Below, piece after piece: positions 23,301 through 35,270 of a DNA stretch of 64,000 bases. Below the pieces are notes generated by a model. It was given only the letters and a program-made list of their open reading frames with translations. It was not told where the DNA came from and did not search any database. Every line of letters begins with the position of its first letter. The first letter of the stretch is position 1. The DNA comes from Allium sativum. Its lineage: Eukaryota > Streptophyta > Magnoliopsida > Asparagales > Amaryllidaceae. A program made the position numbers and the translations under genes. The stretch spans positions 761,557,603 through 761,621,602 of the forward strand of contig CM060922.1 of NCBI GenBank assembly GCA_030737875.1, given 5' to 3'.

Positions 23301-26300
23301 TAGGAACAAGAGAATCAGATAGCACTTCCACCTCATTGCATAGAACTTTAGAATCTATATCATTAACCACCGTAGGAGGGACAATGTATTAGTGGCAACA
23401 ATACACGTATCCACAGAATGGCCAAATGCCTTGCACGACGTGCAAATTTCAGGTTTCCATTTGTATGTCACTGCAACTAAATATTCACGGTCTTCAATTC
23501 TAAATTTGATCTGATAAGGTAGAGGCTTATCTGGGGTGATCTCAATCAAGGCATGGGAGAACCTAAGGTTCTTTCTGGCTTATGTATTAGCATCAAAACA
23601 CTTCAGCTTACCAATATAGCAGGCTAACCAATTCATTCCAATTAGAGGTTGTAAAACAGAGGGAACATGTGTGAATTGGGTCCAAACTGGAATGGAAAGA
23701 ACTTACTCTTTTACTCTATGAACCAATGTATTCCATGTCGTTATAACAAATGGTCGACTGTCAATTATCGTAGGAGGCCCTTCCAAAACACGTACTTGTT
23801 CGTCATGAACTGAAAACTTAAATAAAAAAGGCCATCAGCATAGGTAGTACGCAGGCCCCCTCTTAGTCGCCATGCTGATCGACACACATTAGAAATATCC
23901 TCATCAGGTAGTTTTGAATCCAAGAAAAAGCCAATGAGGTGGTCCTTCCAAAAGGACAAGGTTTCTAGAAAAACGTCGGTAGGAGGAACCATACCAAGAT
24001 CGTCATGTTGAATGGTGAAATCAATGGGTGAATAATCACCAGCTATTTTTGGGAGAGAGCCAAACAGTGACGTCCACGTTGGTTTTCCAGTGGCATTTTG
24101 AGGTGCACCAGTATTAGCAGGCAAAGGAGATTGACTAGAAGGAGAATTTTGTCGAACAGGTGAAGTGCGTTGCTGATTAACACAAGTTTCAGAGCATGAT
24201 GGAATAGTGCCATTCAAACCGACACTAGCATGGCCGGCAGTTTCACCCACGTTACAATCAATACCCACATCACAAGTATTGGTCGAATTCAAACCCAACT
24301 CAGAATCAACACCTCCTAACACAGGAGACTATAAAGCAACTTTTTCTCCAATTACTCACTTCTTTACCAAATTCACTTTTAACCATCCCTTCTTCTAATC
24401 CATCCAACCATTTCCCGCTTTGAAAATCTTATTTCACTTTTCTCCATTTTACTTAATTTAATTTTTAGTAACATTAATATAAAATTAATGCTTTAACACC
24501 TCATTTTTATAAAGTTTATATATACAACTGTGGTTTAATATAAACCCTTTTATCACAATTTCCTCTTACTTAATTCAAATATTAAGTAAATAATTAATTT
24601 AAGCTATCGTATTCGCTTAAACTCCCTTTTATAACTTTGTTACAAAAACTCGGGTTTTAATATAAAACCCTCATCAACTCCTTTCACAATTCAATTAGAT
24701 TTCATTTCAACTTCGATTACCTTTTTAAACGAATTTCAATTAAAAAGTAATCTCCTGAATTATTATTAAAAATAATAATTTACTTCAGTCATTAATTACT
24801 GTAGAAGTAGTTAATTTCTTTATTAACTAAAATAAATAATATATTCCCTTTTTTTTAAATCTTATTAAACATAAAAATATATCCATTAAACCATTTCCTT
24901 AGACAAATTCAAAACAAACTAATTAATAAACACTCTCACTTAAAACGGTTGACTTAGTCAACTTAAAATACAGTTATTTCACTAACTGATTCCAATTACT
25001 CCTTCCTTTAAATTAATTAATAATATAATTAATTTAAATAATTCCATTTAATTGTTTTCTTAAAAACAATTATCCAACTCTTAACCGTTAGGTTAATTTT
25101 CTACTCTCTTGCTTATAAATCTGATTAACATCATAATTTTCTTTATAAAATCAATTAATAATTAATTATAAACTTAAATAATAAATAATAAATATTTATT
25201 TCCTTTTAACAACTTTTATTCAAAAAACAGATATAAAAATCTATGTTCAGTTATAAAATAAATTTTATAACTTCATTTCTATCGATTCGCCTAATGTAAA
25301 TCGATATTTAAAATGATTGATTTATAGGCCGTATGCTGTCAACTACTAAACCAATACTGCCCATTGGTTAATATCATAAGAAATGTTGAATTATGATTCA
25401 ACAATCAAAAAACAAGTCAACCACCTAATCAGGTTAGTCAAACAGTTCATATAATTGTAATATGAAAATAAATAATAAATTTGAGGAATCCAGTTGGATC
25501 CCTCCAACCTGTTTCTTTTTCCTGCATCCAAATACGTTAATGCAAATAAAACAATTCTTATGATACTATATTATTTGCAATAATAAACATGAACAATTAA
25601 TTCGGCAGATCAACTAACAACAATACAAACAAGCAATTAAATTTAATATGTTTATGTTATTATAAATGTAACCAACAAGATAAGTTACCTCTTTTGGAAA
25701 TAATCGTTAAAAATAACGATTAGATTTCATTTAAATTAAATGAACGTTTAATTTAAATCAGTTATATAAAAATATTCAGTATATAGGCAAACAATCATCA
25801 AATCATTCAACAATTTGCAAACATAGCATACAAACAATAAACCCGACTTATATAAATATAACTGGGAGAACTGACTGAGTTTAACTCACCTTGATTTGAT
25901 TTGTAGTTCAAACCGTATGTTTCAGTTAAATTAGACAAGCATTTAATTTAACTGAAAAATCTAGTAGATCCCAGTTGCGTCCATTTTTGTTCCTTGACGT
26001 AGTGTTCGTCAAGGCGATTCTAACAGTACCAGGTTAGTCCAATTCTGATGATAGACATAAAAGTTATCAACATTTTAGTTTAACACACATTAATTAGAAT
26101 TAATTATTAATCCTTAATCATACTAGAAGTTAATTACTTTGGTTAATAATTGTTTAACGACCGACTTCTGTACCAAAATAATAGCTTGACACCTCTTTGC
26201 TTTCTTCTCCATTGACTTTGATTCCATCTACATTGATTAAAAATTAATTTAATTAGATAGTTTATTTTTAATCACAAATTAAAGCAACTTAATCACTTTC

Positions 26301-27160
26301 AAAATTAGGAAGACTTGTTTACGATTTTACCAACAAAAATGAGGCCGATCCTTTACTCTTCTTTCCCAACACCCTGTACAAACCACGCATGAGTAATTAG
26401 TGATCAAAGTTAATACCACTTATATTTAAATCAATTAATCTTAATTAGGATTTAATTTAATTTACTTTGGTTAGGCCTGAACAAGCTGGTTAACTTCAAA
26501 TTAAGGGATACGGGCTGACCATCTTCTGCAACAAAAAAGATTCATGTTTTCAATTACACCATCAGAACAATATTATAGTTAAATGACTTAATCATGGTTT
26601 AACTAGGTTAATTACGTTATATTCAAATCTAGGCTGATCGAATTCATCCTTCTTCCTTAGTTTGTTCTGCAAAAACCCACATCGACCAAATTCTGGGCAG
26701 TCGTGCCATGTTCAGACCCTCCGAACCTCATTTGACACCGGCGATTGCATCCCCTACCCACCAGCTTCCGACGCCAGGAGTCCCACATTGCCAATCCTCC
26801 CCAGTCGCTGCTAAATCCTTCACGAACTGTCATGCTTTCGAGCACTGTTCCGATTGCCAGAAGCCTGCAATTCCAATCACCACCATTTAGATCATCGGCC
26901 TCGTCAAGCTGCAGATAATTTTAGTTGAAACAAACTTGAATAGGTGCGTGTATTGTGAGAATTTGTGGAGAGAAAGGCAAAATATATCGGTCGTTCGCTA
27001 GTGTTAGTAGCAAAACTGTTGACCACACGCATGGGAGAAAATAGGGTTTGACCCACGTGCCAGAGTTTGTCGCTAGTTTGGTCACCACACTCGCCTTTGT
27101 GTACTTTATGTAACACTTATTTGGCATTGTTATGGGCTAATTTCGAAGTAGTGGAATAGA
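20340..27160 (-). repeat. L3: diverged copy of the LA giant LTR, interrupted and truncated
   Basis: Colinear blocks match the LA LTRs: 20388-20560 with 48839-49010 (GTGAGATAAGAAAGAAA, TCACATCGCAGCG.AATAAAATAT); 20925-21150 with 49370-49610; 21240-21600 with 49680-49900; 24400-25060 with 51030-51600; 25255-25460 with 51945-52155; 25640-25890 with 52215-52465. Divergence is much greater than between the two LA LTRs. The last ~1 kb of the LTR (equivalent to 54400-55309) is not seen; the GC-richer stretch at 26650-26890 occupies the place of the LA leader. A foreign block sits at about 22795-24330. No interior follows, so this is a solo or truncated LTR. Confidence 0.75.
22795..24330 (-). pseudogene. 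DUF4283 / zinc-knuckle fragment inserted in L3 (LINE ORF1-like)
   Basis: At 23765-24322 the minus strand encodes a Ser/Pro/Asn-rich stretch ending in FYLSFQFMTNKYVFWKGLL. The next frame at about 23500-23765 continues with VPSVLQPLIGMNWLACYIG and EITPDKPLPYQIKFRI, and then WKPEICTSCKAFGHSVDTC at 23410-23470, a C-x2-C-x4-H-x4-C knuckle. This order is that of DUF4283 plus zf-CCHC_4 proteins, found in ORF1 of plant L1-type LINEs and related elements. No endonuclease or RT follows on the minus strand (22918-23336 is unrecognised), so only the 5' part is present. Frameshifts make it a pseudogene. Confidence 0.7.
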
Positions 27161-27162
27161 CA

Positions 27163-27900
27163 AGCTGTTGGATCTGGATTAACCCTAGAGGGGGAGGGGG
27201 TGAATAGGATTTATTGAATTTCTACGAGATATTAAATTATCACAGCATAGATTTCAACATACAAAATAAATGCAGAAAGTAAATAACACTGATTTTACCC
27301 AATTTCGGCAAACCCTGCCTACTGCTGCATTCCCCGAGGTTTTTTACTAGGTATTAAAACAATCTCCATGCCTATAAATTCTCCGTAAACTCGCGATACC
27401 CGCCAACTGTTCTAATCCTACACCCAAAACCCTGCACTGATTTTTATACCCAAGATTATATTTTCTCGAATTACAAACTCATAACACGTAAACCCTAGTT
27501 ATATATCCTATAACTAGTAATACTTAGTTTTACAAACAAACTCAAAAATCACGTGGATCGGTTATAAAACAAAAATAAAAACAATACAATTAAATAACCA
27601 AAAATCCCTTTGATGAATAACAAAGTCGGACCCCCTTTTTCACTCAAATCAATCGGGCTTCCACTTTTGTTTATTGGTTGAAACAAAAACAAGGGTTTTT
27701 ACCCCTTGCTCCAAACCGTGACTTGGTTGTTGACGAAATTTGATTTAGCGATGCTTGATTATTTCTTGATGTTCTCGGTCGAACGATTTAGCCTCTGAGA
27801 TCGAAGCCGTGAGCTCTCTAAATTGAATTTCTTTTTGCTCTTGATTTTTTTTGTTTGATTCTTGAATTTTCGATGATGAATTAGTTTATATGGGGTTATA
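27163..27900 (-). repeat. S2: 3' end of a Sirevirus-like LTR
   Basis: It begins TGTTGGATCTGGATTAACCC and then AGAGGGGGAGGGGGTGAATAGG, the reverse complement of the CACCCCCTC tail of Sirevirus-type LTRs. Further in, TTTACCCAATTTCGGCAAACCCTGCCTAC matches the common LTR phrase before that tail. No primer-binding site adjoins it at 27162, so it is a truncated or solo LTR. The other end could not be located. Confidence 0.55.
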
Positions 27901-30500
27901 GAAACCCCTAATCATTTATTTGATTTCACAGATGGCTTGGCCTGATTTGTTGTGTGTTTCCCTCTTTGTTGCCTTGATTAAAAATGCTGTGAATTATGAA
28001 ATCAATGAATTAATTTCTTGCCTAAAATTGGGATTCTGATTTTCTGGAAAACTGCTTGATGATTTCTTGCCATGCATGATTGGTGATCCTTGCGTGATTC
28101 AATCTTTGATATGTGTGTGTGTGTATATATATATTCGTTTGAATTTCCATGCTCCGAAAATTGACAGATTGTATTTTTGGAGATATTTTGAATTGCAAAA
28201 CTTCTTTCTTTCCCAAAAAATGATTCCTTTAGCTCTAAAATTTCACATATTTTTGGAAATATTATGCACACGTGAATCGCAAACCTACAAAATTTTACTC
28301 ATTCGAAAAGTGAATCCTAGAATTTGCCAGAATTGTAAATCTCAAACTCTCATGTTTTTGAACTTGCATGAGCTTAAAGAGAAACAATTTTGCACATTAT
28401 TCTTAAAAATGTGCACTGCAATATTTTTCTTGTGACATGCCACGCCCATGACTATATATATATATATATATATATATGTAGAGTGTATATGTGTACATAC
28501 ACATAGTTGTGTGTGTGTATCACCTCATTTTTACCCAATTCTGCCTTATCTATGTGCACTTGAACCATGAATTGTAAAATGTCTTGCATCGAGCTGTTGC
28601 CATTTTGCATACCAATGTCAATCTTGATCTTGACTTGTGTACACTTTGATCACCTGAATTTGAAAACTAGCCACTGCTGTCTTGCCAAAAAATTGCTTGT
28701 GTACGCATGTATCTACCTGAAACATGAATGCTTGTACCATCATGAGACGTTGCCATTTTATTTGTGTTTGTTCATTCCAGCTTGCTTGTGGTCAGCATTT
28801 TGCCACTTCTCTGTGTATTTGCCATTGTGCACTATACTTTGTCATGTATACAGGGCCATTGTTCCCTTTGTGTATGTTAGCTTACTTGCCATTATACTGT
28901 AGTCTTCTTTGTGAGTTGAGCGTGCTAGCATTTGTATGCATCATGTTGCATTTGCACAAGTTTGAAATTGACTTGTCCATGCTCATTTATTTTTCCATTG
29001 AATTCGATATGCAATCTTTACACCCTAACTTGGTTTGATTGTGCTCTGTCCATTTTCTTGTATCTTCCTTGTTGTGAAAAACTGTGCACACTCATGTTGC
29101 CATTTATGTCAGACCTGGTATTCCCTTTAACTCTACTTGTATTTGAGACTATGTCATTGCTTTGTGCATTACCATTCTTGTAATTGTTTTGTGCATTTGG
29201 GCTTGTGTTTCTGGACCATTTCACTTGTCAGCTCCTTTTGCTTTGATACTGAGTATACATGTCATGTATATACATGTATATATATAATTATGTATATGCC
29301 TGTTTGGCTTTGATTGCTCTCCATGTTTTATGATGAAACTTGAAACTTTGTGTACCTATGTGTATCCATATTCCTAAGCCTGAGCATGTACATGTTTTTC
29401 CATACTTGTGTACATTTTCACGCTGTCTTACTTGTGTACATGCTCGAGCTTGTGCTTTTACTTGGTCATGTACTTAACTTATGCTACATCCGTATGTATA
29501 GTTGTCATTTTGGCCACTGAGCTTGTTCATGTCTTGATACTTGAAATTTCTTGACTTGGTGCATTTTACATTGAGCTGATCTGGACACATTCATGTTGTT
29601 TTTGTACACCATGTATTCATACATGTATATATGCACATATGTGTATATATATGTGTGTGTATATGTGTGTCACTCTATATTACATTGTTGAGCCTTGACT
29701 TGTTGCACTTATGTGTTCATAGACACTTATAGCATGCCTGTGTTGTCAAGCTTCACCTGAACACATCATACTCGATATATTTTTCCTTGTTGTTTCAACG
29801 TTTGACCAAATTTCGTCTGCACAAAATATATGCGTACATACATACACTTGTATGTGTATACATGTATCGTGCATGTGTAGTTTATATATCTGAGCACTAG
29901 AAATACTATTATCTTGTGGTATTTGTAGTTAATCACTGTGAATATCACAAGCTGTCTAGACACAGATGAAAATATATACATATCAGACCAAGTCAAGAAA
30001 TATGATGAGAAACACACCAGAATCTAGGGCAAGTAAAATAAATTTATATCGTCTATAACTTAAAATTGTTTTGTTCCAGTTTAATGTGTGTTTACGTGAT
30101 ACGCAAGCAGATGACTAGATTGACAATGAAGCAGTGAAGAAAAGTATATGTAATAGTATATAAGTGAGTACAATAGAGTGAAATGAAATGTAATCGAGTC
30201 TGTAAATCAAATTGAAATGTATTTTGAGTGACCAAGTGTTGTAGTGAGAAGCCAATGTAATAAATAAAAACTAAATGAATTGTGTTACAGTGAGATGTAC
30301 AAATAGTGGAGTTGGAAAAATATGTACTATTCAGATGTTGAAATAAAGTATTATATTTTAATAAAATTCAAACTCTTGTGTGGTAGTATTCTATTTAAAT
30401 ATAAATATTTAATTTTGTATGTAATGTAGTAGAATAGTACAATTACAAACACATTAATAATAATATACATGTTTGTTATCATAAAACAAAAATCATATAA
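27900..30500. other. Unassigned T/G-rich stretch
   Basis: No conserved protein motif is seen on either strand. From 28400 to 29760 the plus strand is strikingly rich in CTTGTGTAC, TTGTGCATT and TTGCCATT words, with (TG)n/(TA)n tracts at 28108-28130, 28453-28478 and 29640-29670. Open frames of about 100 codons on the plus strand are Cys/Leu/Phe-rich, which is what such composition yields. It could be the remainder of the S2 LTR. Confidence 0.4.
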
Positions 30501-31690
30501 TTGTTATATACAACAGAAGCCTCTTTGATACACCACTCCTTAAATGACGTAGCATTATGCTTTTCAGAGTAGTGATCGTCTTTCATTTTCGCTTTCTAGG
30601 AGGCCACTTTGTGTTAAGTGGTTTTGTTTGGAATCGTCCATAAATCTTGCTCAGGCTTCATTGTTAATATCCAATCAACTGTCATCTGATCAACGCTTAG
30701 AGCTTCTTGTACTTCGAATAGGACTAATCCCATAAGTTGTGCATCCATATAATTAGCTAATGTAGCTAAAGCGTCTAATTTTCAATCTGATCTAAGGGAA
30801 TGTGAGTTATAGAGTAATGCTAGAAGTCATTTAGTAGTTTATGCACTCGAGTGAGATAAAGAGATATTCATGCTCCTTTCTCCTGAAACTTCTTTCATGC
30901 TTGGCAAACGACGAGCACAGAATCTGAAAATATTTGAATCCAGCAATCAAGGCTTCAAATTAAGCACCATTATTCGTAGCATAGAAGGCTAGTTTAAGGC
31001 ATAACAAATCATGTGTTCTTAGGAGTAATTAATATAGTGCTGGCACCAAAACATTTATTGTTAGTTGGTACATCCATATATACTTTCCACTGGGTATTTG
31101 GTTGCCCATAGCTTTCTAGTGAGCTGCTAGGAGTAGTAAATTCAACGATGAAATCACCCAATGCTTATCCCTGTATAGCTTTCTGAGGGATGAAATTAGG
31201 TCAAGTTGGATCAGTTTGATGTTTCGTTTCAAGAGTTGGTCATTGTAGGTCCTCTCACAGCGGCTGATTGGTATAGAATTTGATAGGATGAGCTTAGAAG
31301 CATGAGCAAAGCTTCCTATAGGAGATTAGTGTGTATCATGCAAGCTTTTCAAGTATGGAATAGTTTATTTGAACATCCATTAGTATCTTGCTGAAGTAGT
31401 AGATAAACCTTTGGATACGATTCTCCTCGTGCACAAGAGTAGAACTATGGCATGTACGGATACAACTAGATAGATGAATAAATCTTCATGATCCGTGGGC
31501 TTTGAAAGAATAGAAGGTTTTATTGGTTGACTAAGTCTTATGGCACATCAACGCACTCTTTGTCTAAACAAAATTTCAATTTTCCCTCTTTATCATGTTA
31601 AAGAAGGGAATGCATTTATCAATAGCACGAGAGATAAGTCAATTTAGGGCAGCAATATTCCTATTAAGACTTTGAACGTCTTTGATATTT
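30500..31690 (-). pseudogene. T2 RT end, RNase H, archaeal-type RNase H and integrase start
   Basis: Minus-strand translation gives in order: VQSLNRNIAALN and RAIDKCIPFFNMIKR (RT end; usual LTGRIAALNRFISRSTDKCLPFF) at 31560-31690; VHEENRIQRFIYYFSK and YSILEKLA (RNase H; usual EEG.VQ.PVYYVSK) at 31300-31460; ALGDFIVEFT, WKVYMDVPTNNKCFGAS and YATNNGA.FEALIAGF (archaeal-type RNase H; usual ALADF..E and NNEAEYEALIAGL) at 30950-31180; and a run ending VVYQRGF at 30500-30640 (usual LYRRGF before the integrase zinc finger). Many stops; clearly dead. RNase H removes the RNA template during reverse transcription. Confidence 0.85.
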
Positions 31691-32200
31691 CTCAAAACTT
31701 TGATCTTCTAAATAGCTTTGATCTTCGCTGTGCAGGCTTCAACCCCACAAAAATTGACGGTTAGACTCGAGAATTTTCCCAATGTAATGCCAAAAAAGAA
31801 TTCAATACGATTAAGTTTCATTCCATACTTACAGAAAATACTCAACATATCTACTAGTGTCATTCCACAACTTCAAGTCTTTGGCCTCCAGTTCTTTTTG
31901 ACCGCATTCTTTCTTAAAGTGGACATTAATGGAACTCCCACAATCAATAAAAACATTTTTAAGAGCAGGGCCGATCTTTATCGAGATGACGAGAGGATCA
32001 ATGGTTGGGAACTAAACTCCGTCAGCCTCTCTCCATTTAAAGATGATTTCAGTGGCCACTGTCCGTTGCTATTTGGCCTAGATGCCCTCATCCATGGTAA
32101 AATCTTCATATTCTGCATGTGTTGTGAAGTTGACCTATTCCTCCATTCATCTCTATCTTTGATCAGCAAGATGTGGACCGCCACATATAATATTAATAAT
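31690..32200 (-). pseudogene. T2 protease joined directly to RT thumb (RT core deleted)
   Basis: At 31895-32090 the minus strand reads DPLVISIKIGPALKNVFIDCGSS and IN V.FKK, the Tat protease with the catalytic D-x-G-S-S loop (usual VLVDQGSSADVM). At about 31720-31880 it reads LVDMLSIFCKYGMKLN, FFFGITLGKF and AKIKAI, the RT thumb (usual LRKYNMKLNPEKC.FGV..GK). Nothing of the RT fingers and palm, including the catalytic aspartates, lies between them. The junction is at about 31880. Confidence 0.78.
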
Positions 32201-32749
32201 AATTCATCATAGAGAATTTATATGGTTAGTAGCTATAAGCACTGGCTGGCCTTGGTTAAGTTCAAATGAAGCTAGTTCCCCCATCCCTTGGAGCTTTCGT
32301 ATATTGCTCAAATCTCTTGTTACAAATAAGAATTTCAATTTGGTCCCTAGGATGACGATAGTCATTGGTCTTTTGGCTGAACATCTTGTGGAATATGCAA
32401 TGCTTGCAAGTTATCTCTATTTTTCTGCAGATTCTCTAGGACTGGGCTTTTCGGTTTTGGATTATGTTATAAGTTTTCAAGTACAGTTTCCAACTAAGCA
32501 TAAGTGGAGTGTAGTTCTTATAGGAAGGTAATCTTCATATCTTTATTTTTTTTTACTTAGTGCGACCATCGCCACCGCTGCTTCCTTGCTTAGGCTTATT
32601 TTGGGCATTAAAATTGACTTAATTAGAGTTCTCTCTGGTACTTTTGATTTCATCATTACTTTAAATTGTTTCATTTAGCTGTCACTGAGAATACCCCTCT
32701 TTTGGTCTATTCCTACGCATCTCCAATTTTCGAAGCAATTTATTCGCCT

Positions 32750-33200
32750 TATCACGAAAGCATTCCAATATGCTTAGAGGTTTTCATACAAGCCAATCAC
32801 TAAAGTTGGTATTAGGGTGAATGCCTCGAGTGAGTGCCTTAAGGACCATGTCTTATTGTTAATTATTAATCTCCATCGGAGAATTATTGAAATGTTCCAA
32901 CAAATCTTTCGGCAGCTCTCAGGTCTTCTAGAAGATATTAAAATCGACATGATACCTTTTGGTCTGACGATATGCATACAGAATTGTTCCATCAACTTTT
33001 TTGGTAAGTTGTTTAAAAGTCTCTATGGATTTCGAGGAAGCCTAAAGAACCATAGAAGGGCCATGCCTTCAAGGAAGACAGGGAAGCACTTGCACTTTAT
33101 TGCATCGACCGCGTTGGCCAAGACCATTTGCCACTCGTACTTATTTAGGAATTATTAGAGATCAATATCACCCGAATAATCAGTCATCGGGCATGTTGAA
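32750..33200 (-). pseudogene. T2 gag core
   Basis: The minus strand reads IKCKCFPVFLEGMALLWFFRLP, then, after frame changes, MEQFCMHIVRP. These match the Tat gag core (usual CKVFPATLKGPA..WF..L, ...FV..F). A plus-strand frame across the same bases (32817-33158) is a shadow. The N-terminal gag and the leader up to 34500 are not readable; at 33390-33850 there is a very AT-rich block with GGTTTGGTT/AACCAAACC words. Confidence 0.7.
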
Positions 33201-33389
33201 TCACCTTCGATATTCATTGTTTATGATGTCTTCAGCAAAATAATTTTGCATTGATCTTAATAATCGTCTTGTCGTTGGGATACTCTCATGATCTGTCGGT
33301 TCATAGCAGTGAGATCAAGAGTTTGGTTCTTCATCGATTGATGATAGTCGTGATCAAATTCTGTATGTTATTTACAACATGACATTCTT

Positions 33390-33860
33390 GGTTAGGGGTA
33401 ATCGTTTGGTCGGTTTGGTTTATCTAATGATAAAATTATTAAACCGAACTAAAACCAATAAAACTAAAAGTCGAACCTATATAACCAAATTAACTTCGGT
33501 TTATTCGATTGATTATGTGATTTAATAGAATTATTATTTTTTACAATTTACGTTTGGAATAGTCTAATTTGAAATAAATAATAAATATATGATTAAATAG
33601 TTCTTTTTTTACATTTTTATGCTTTCTGAAAGCATTTTGACACATATATGATAAATTTAGATCACAAAACTAATCTAATTTTTTTATTAAAAAGATAACA
33701 ATTTTGAAAATATATAAAAAGTTTGGTTAATTCTATTAAATCGATAACTAAACAAAAAAATTCATGGCCTAATTATCAATCAATCTAGTTTTAAAACCAA
33801 ACCAAACTGTCCTAAATTAATTAGTTTATTTGGTTAACCAGATAGTGTTCACCCTTATCC
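33390..33860. repeat. AT-rich block with GGTTTGG / CCAAACC inverted words, possible insertion
   Basis: The left edge has GTCGGTTTGGTTTATC and the right edge AACCAAACCAAACTG..GGTTAACCAGATAG, so the two ends are roughly inverted copies around an AT-rich centre. This resembles a small non-autonomous DNA transposon, but I could not fix terminal repeats or a target duplication. Confidence 0.35.
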
Positions 33861-34500
33861 TTAGTTGAATGACATTGTCGTGCTCGTTTTTCAGAGGCAA
33901 AGTAGTTGTATGTTGATTTTGGTTAATAGCGGGGATCGTGGAATCAAGTTGTAGGAGAAAACAATATGGGCATCCCTGCATAAGGGATTGGGCCTAACCC
34001 GTTGATAGGGATAGGTATCGACCCGAAGGGATCGTCCCTTCTATGCCTGATGCACACGTTGTCATCGCCTGTTTTACTTTGTTGATTCATGTTACTTTGG
34101 CGTGATAAAGATGAGAAGCTTTTAGATTAATAGTGTGCAGGAGTAGGATCCCTCATATTCCACTTAGGATGTTGGACATTAGCTTAAGTTCCTTGCTATA
34201 GCCATTCATGAGATCTATATTATCTGGATCTGAGTATCCAACTATTGCCGAGTCTCCTCAAGTGCTTCATCATGTTCTCTAGTTAAAACAATAGTGAATG
34301 GACCATCAACGTTGGTGGTAGTAGCCACATCAAAAGTGACAGGCTACAGAGTTGGTGCATATTAATGATCATCATTATGAGCGATAAATCGAGATGTAGA
34401 ATTATTTTATTTAGACATGGATTCAAGCTTCCTATATAGATCTTTCTAAATCTTAACAGCGACGAGAACTTGAGAGAATATGAGAATGAGATCCTTAGTT

Positions 34501-34519
34501 ATACCCAGTGAAAGCACCA
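34501..34519 (-). other. T2 primer-binding site (candidate)
   Basis: The minus strand reads TGGTGCTTTCACTGGGTAT, close to the TGGTGCTTTCATTGAGAG primer sites of some plant Tat elements. It sits between leader and LTR-like sequence. Confidence 0.5.
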
Positions 34520-34520
34520 G

Positions 34521-35270
34521 AATGCTTGCATCAAAAATAGCACATACATTCAAGAGTTCTAAAAGAGAACTAAAATGAAGAAGAAAATGAAAAAATAGGT
34601 AAAACAACTAGGAAGCAATAGAAATAATAACATAATGATTTACAGTGATTTTATTTTGAATGACCTATGTCCACTATGGATATTTAATTGCGTTATTGCT
34701 AATTATATGAGGTTACATGGTTCAAATTGGTAAGGATCCAGGGTATACAAAAACATCAAGTATACAATGAAATAAAAGATCAGTTTCTCTCTAAAGTAGC
34801 TGTTATCTATAGAAATAGTCAGTTAGAAATATCTCTGGGAAAGTCGAAGGCTAAAGACAAAATTAATTTGAAAGGCTTGGCAAAATGATGAGAAAATATA
34901 GGGATAGGTCCTTATGGAGGGATCGATACCGATCCCCCAGGTTTGTTAAACCATAGGATGTTCCCTCTCCCAACTTCTCTTTATCGATAGAATCTTCGTA
35001 TAGGTAATGGTTATGGTAGTTGCCTTGCTGTTTGAGAGATACAGAATGATGTATGATGAACTTAAACTTTTCTGGTAGTACAACACATATATATACTGAT
35101 CCAGAGCACATGTTTGGGTTGATTCCTCCACGGCGAGTTATTGGATGTTGTGCTGTTGAGGTCAACTGTTGTTGTCCCATATTCTATCCATATTTAATGT
35201 CTGGACCTTTGGGTCATCACTCTTGGTGATTCACCTCGATAATTGTCAAGCCGCATTAGTCCAACTAGCC
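34521..35270 (-). repeat. T2 5' LTR (approximate)
   Basis: LTR-type sequence with GAATGACCTATGTCCACTATGG near 34660-34680, the same phrase seen in the T1 LTR at 19710. The right limit is uncertain. Confidence 0.45.

Larger units (their letters stand above)
30500..35270 (-). mobile_element. T2: Tat-like Ty3/gypsy element, 5' LTR to start of integrase, internally deleted
   Basis: On the minus strand: LTR (about 35270 to 34521), primer site, gag, protease, RT C-terminus, RNase H, a second (archaeal-type) RNase H and the beginning of integrase, where it breaks off at about 30500. The second RNase H is diagnostic of the Tat/Ogre branch. Stops and frameshifts occur throughout. Confidence 0.78.

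Noticed and set aside
28567..29183. Cys/Leu-rich frames of 83-111 codons on the plus strand
   Set aside because: They overlap one another in different frames in a T/G-rich low-complexity block and have no domain, splice pattern or promoter.
31718..32212. 164-codon plus-strand frame
   Set aside because: It is the antisense of the T2 protease and RT-thumb remnant, which is read convincingly on the minus strand.
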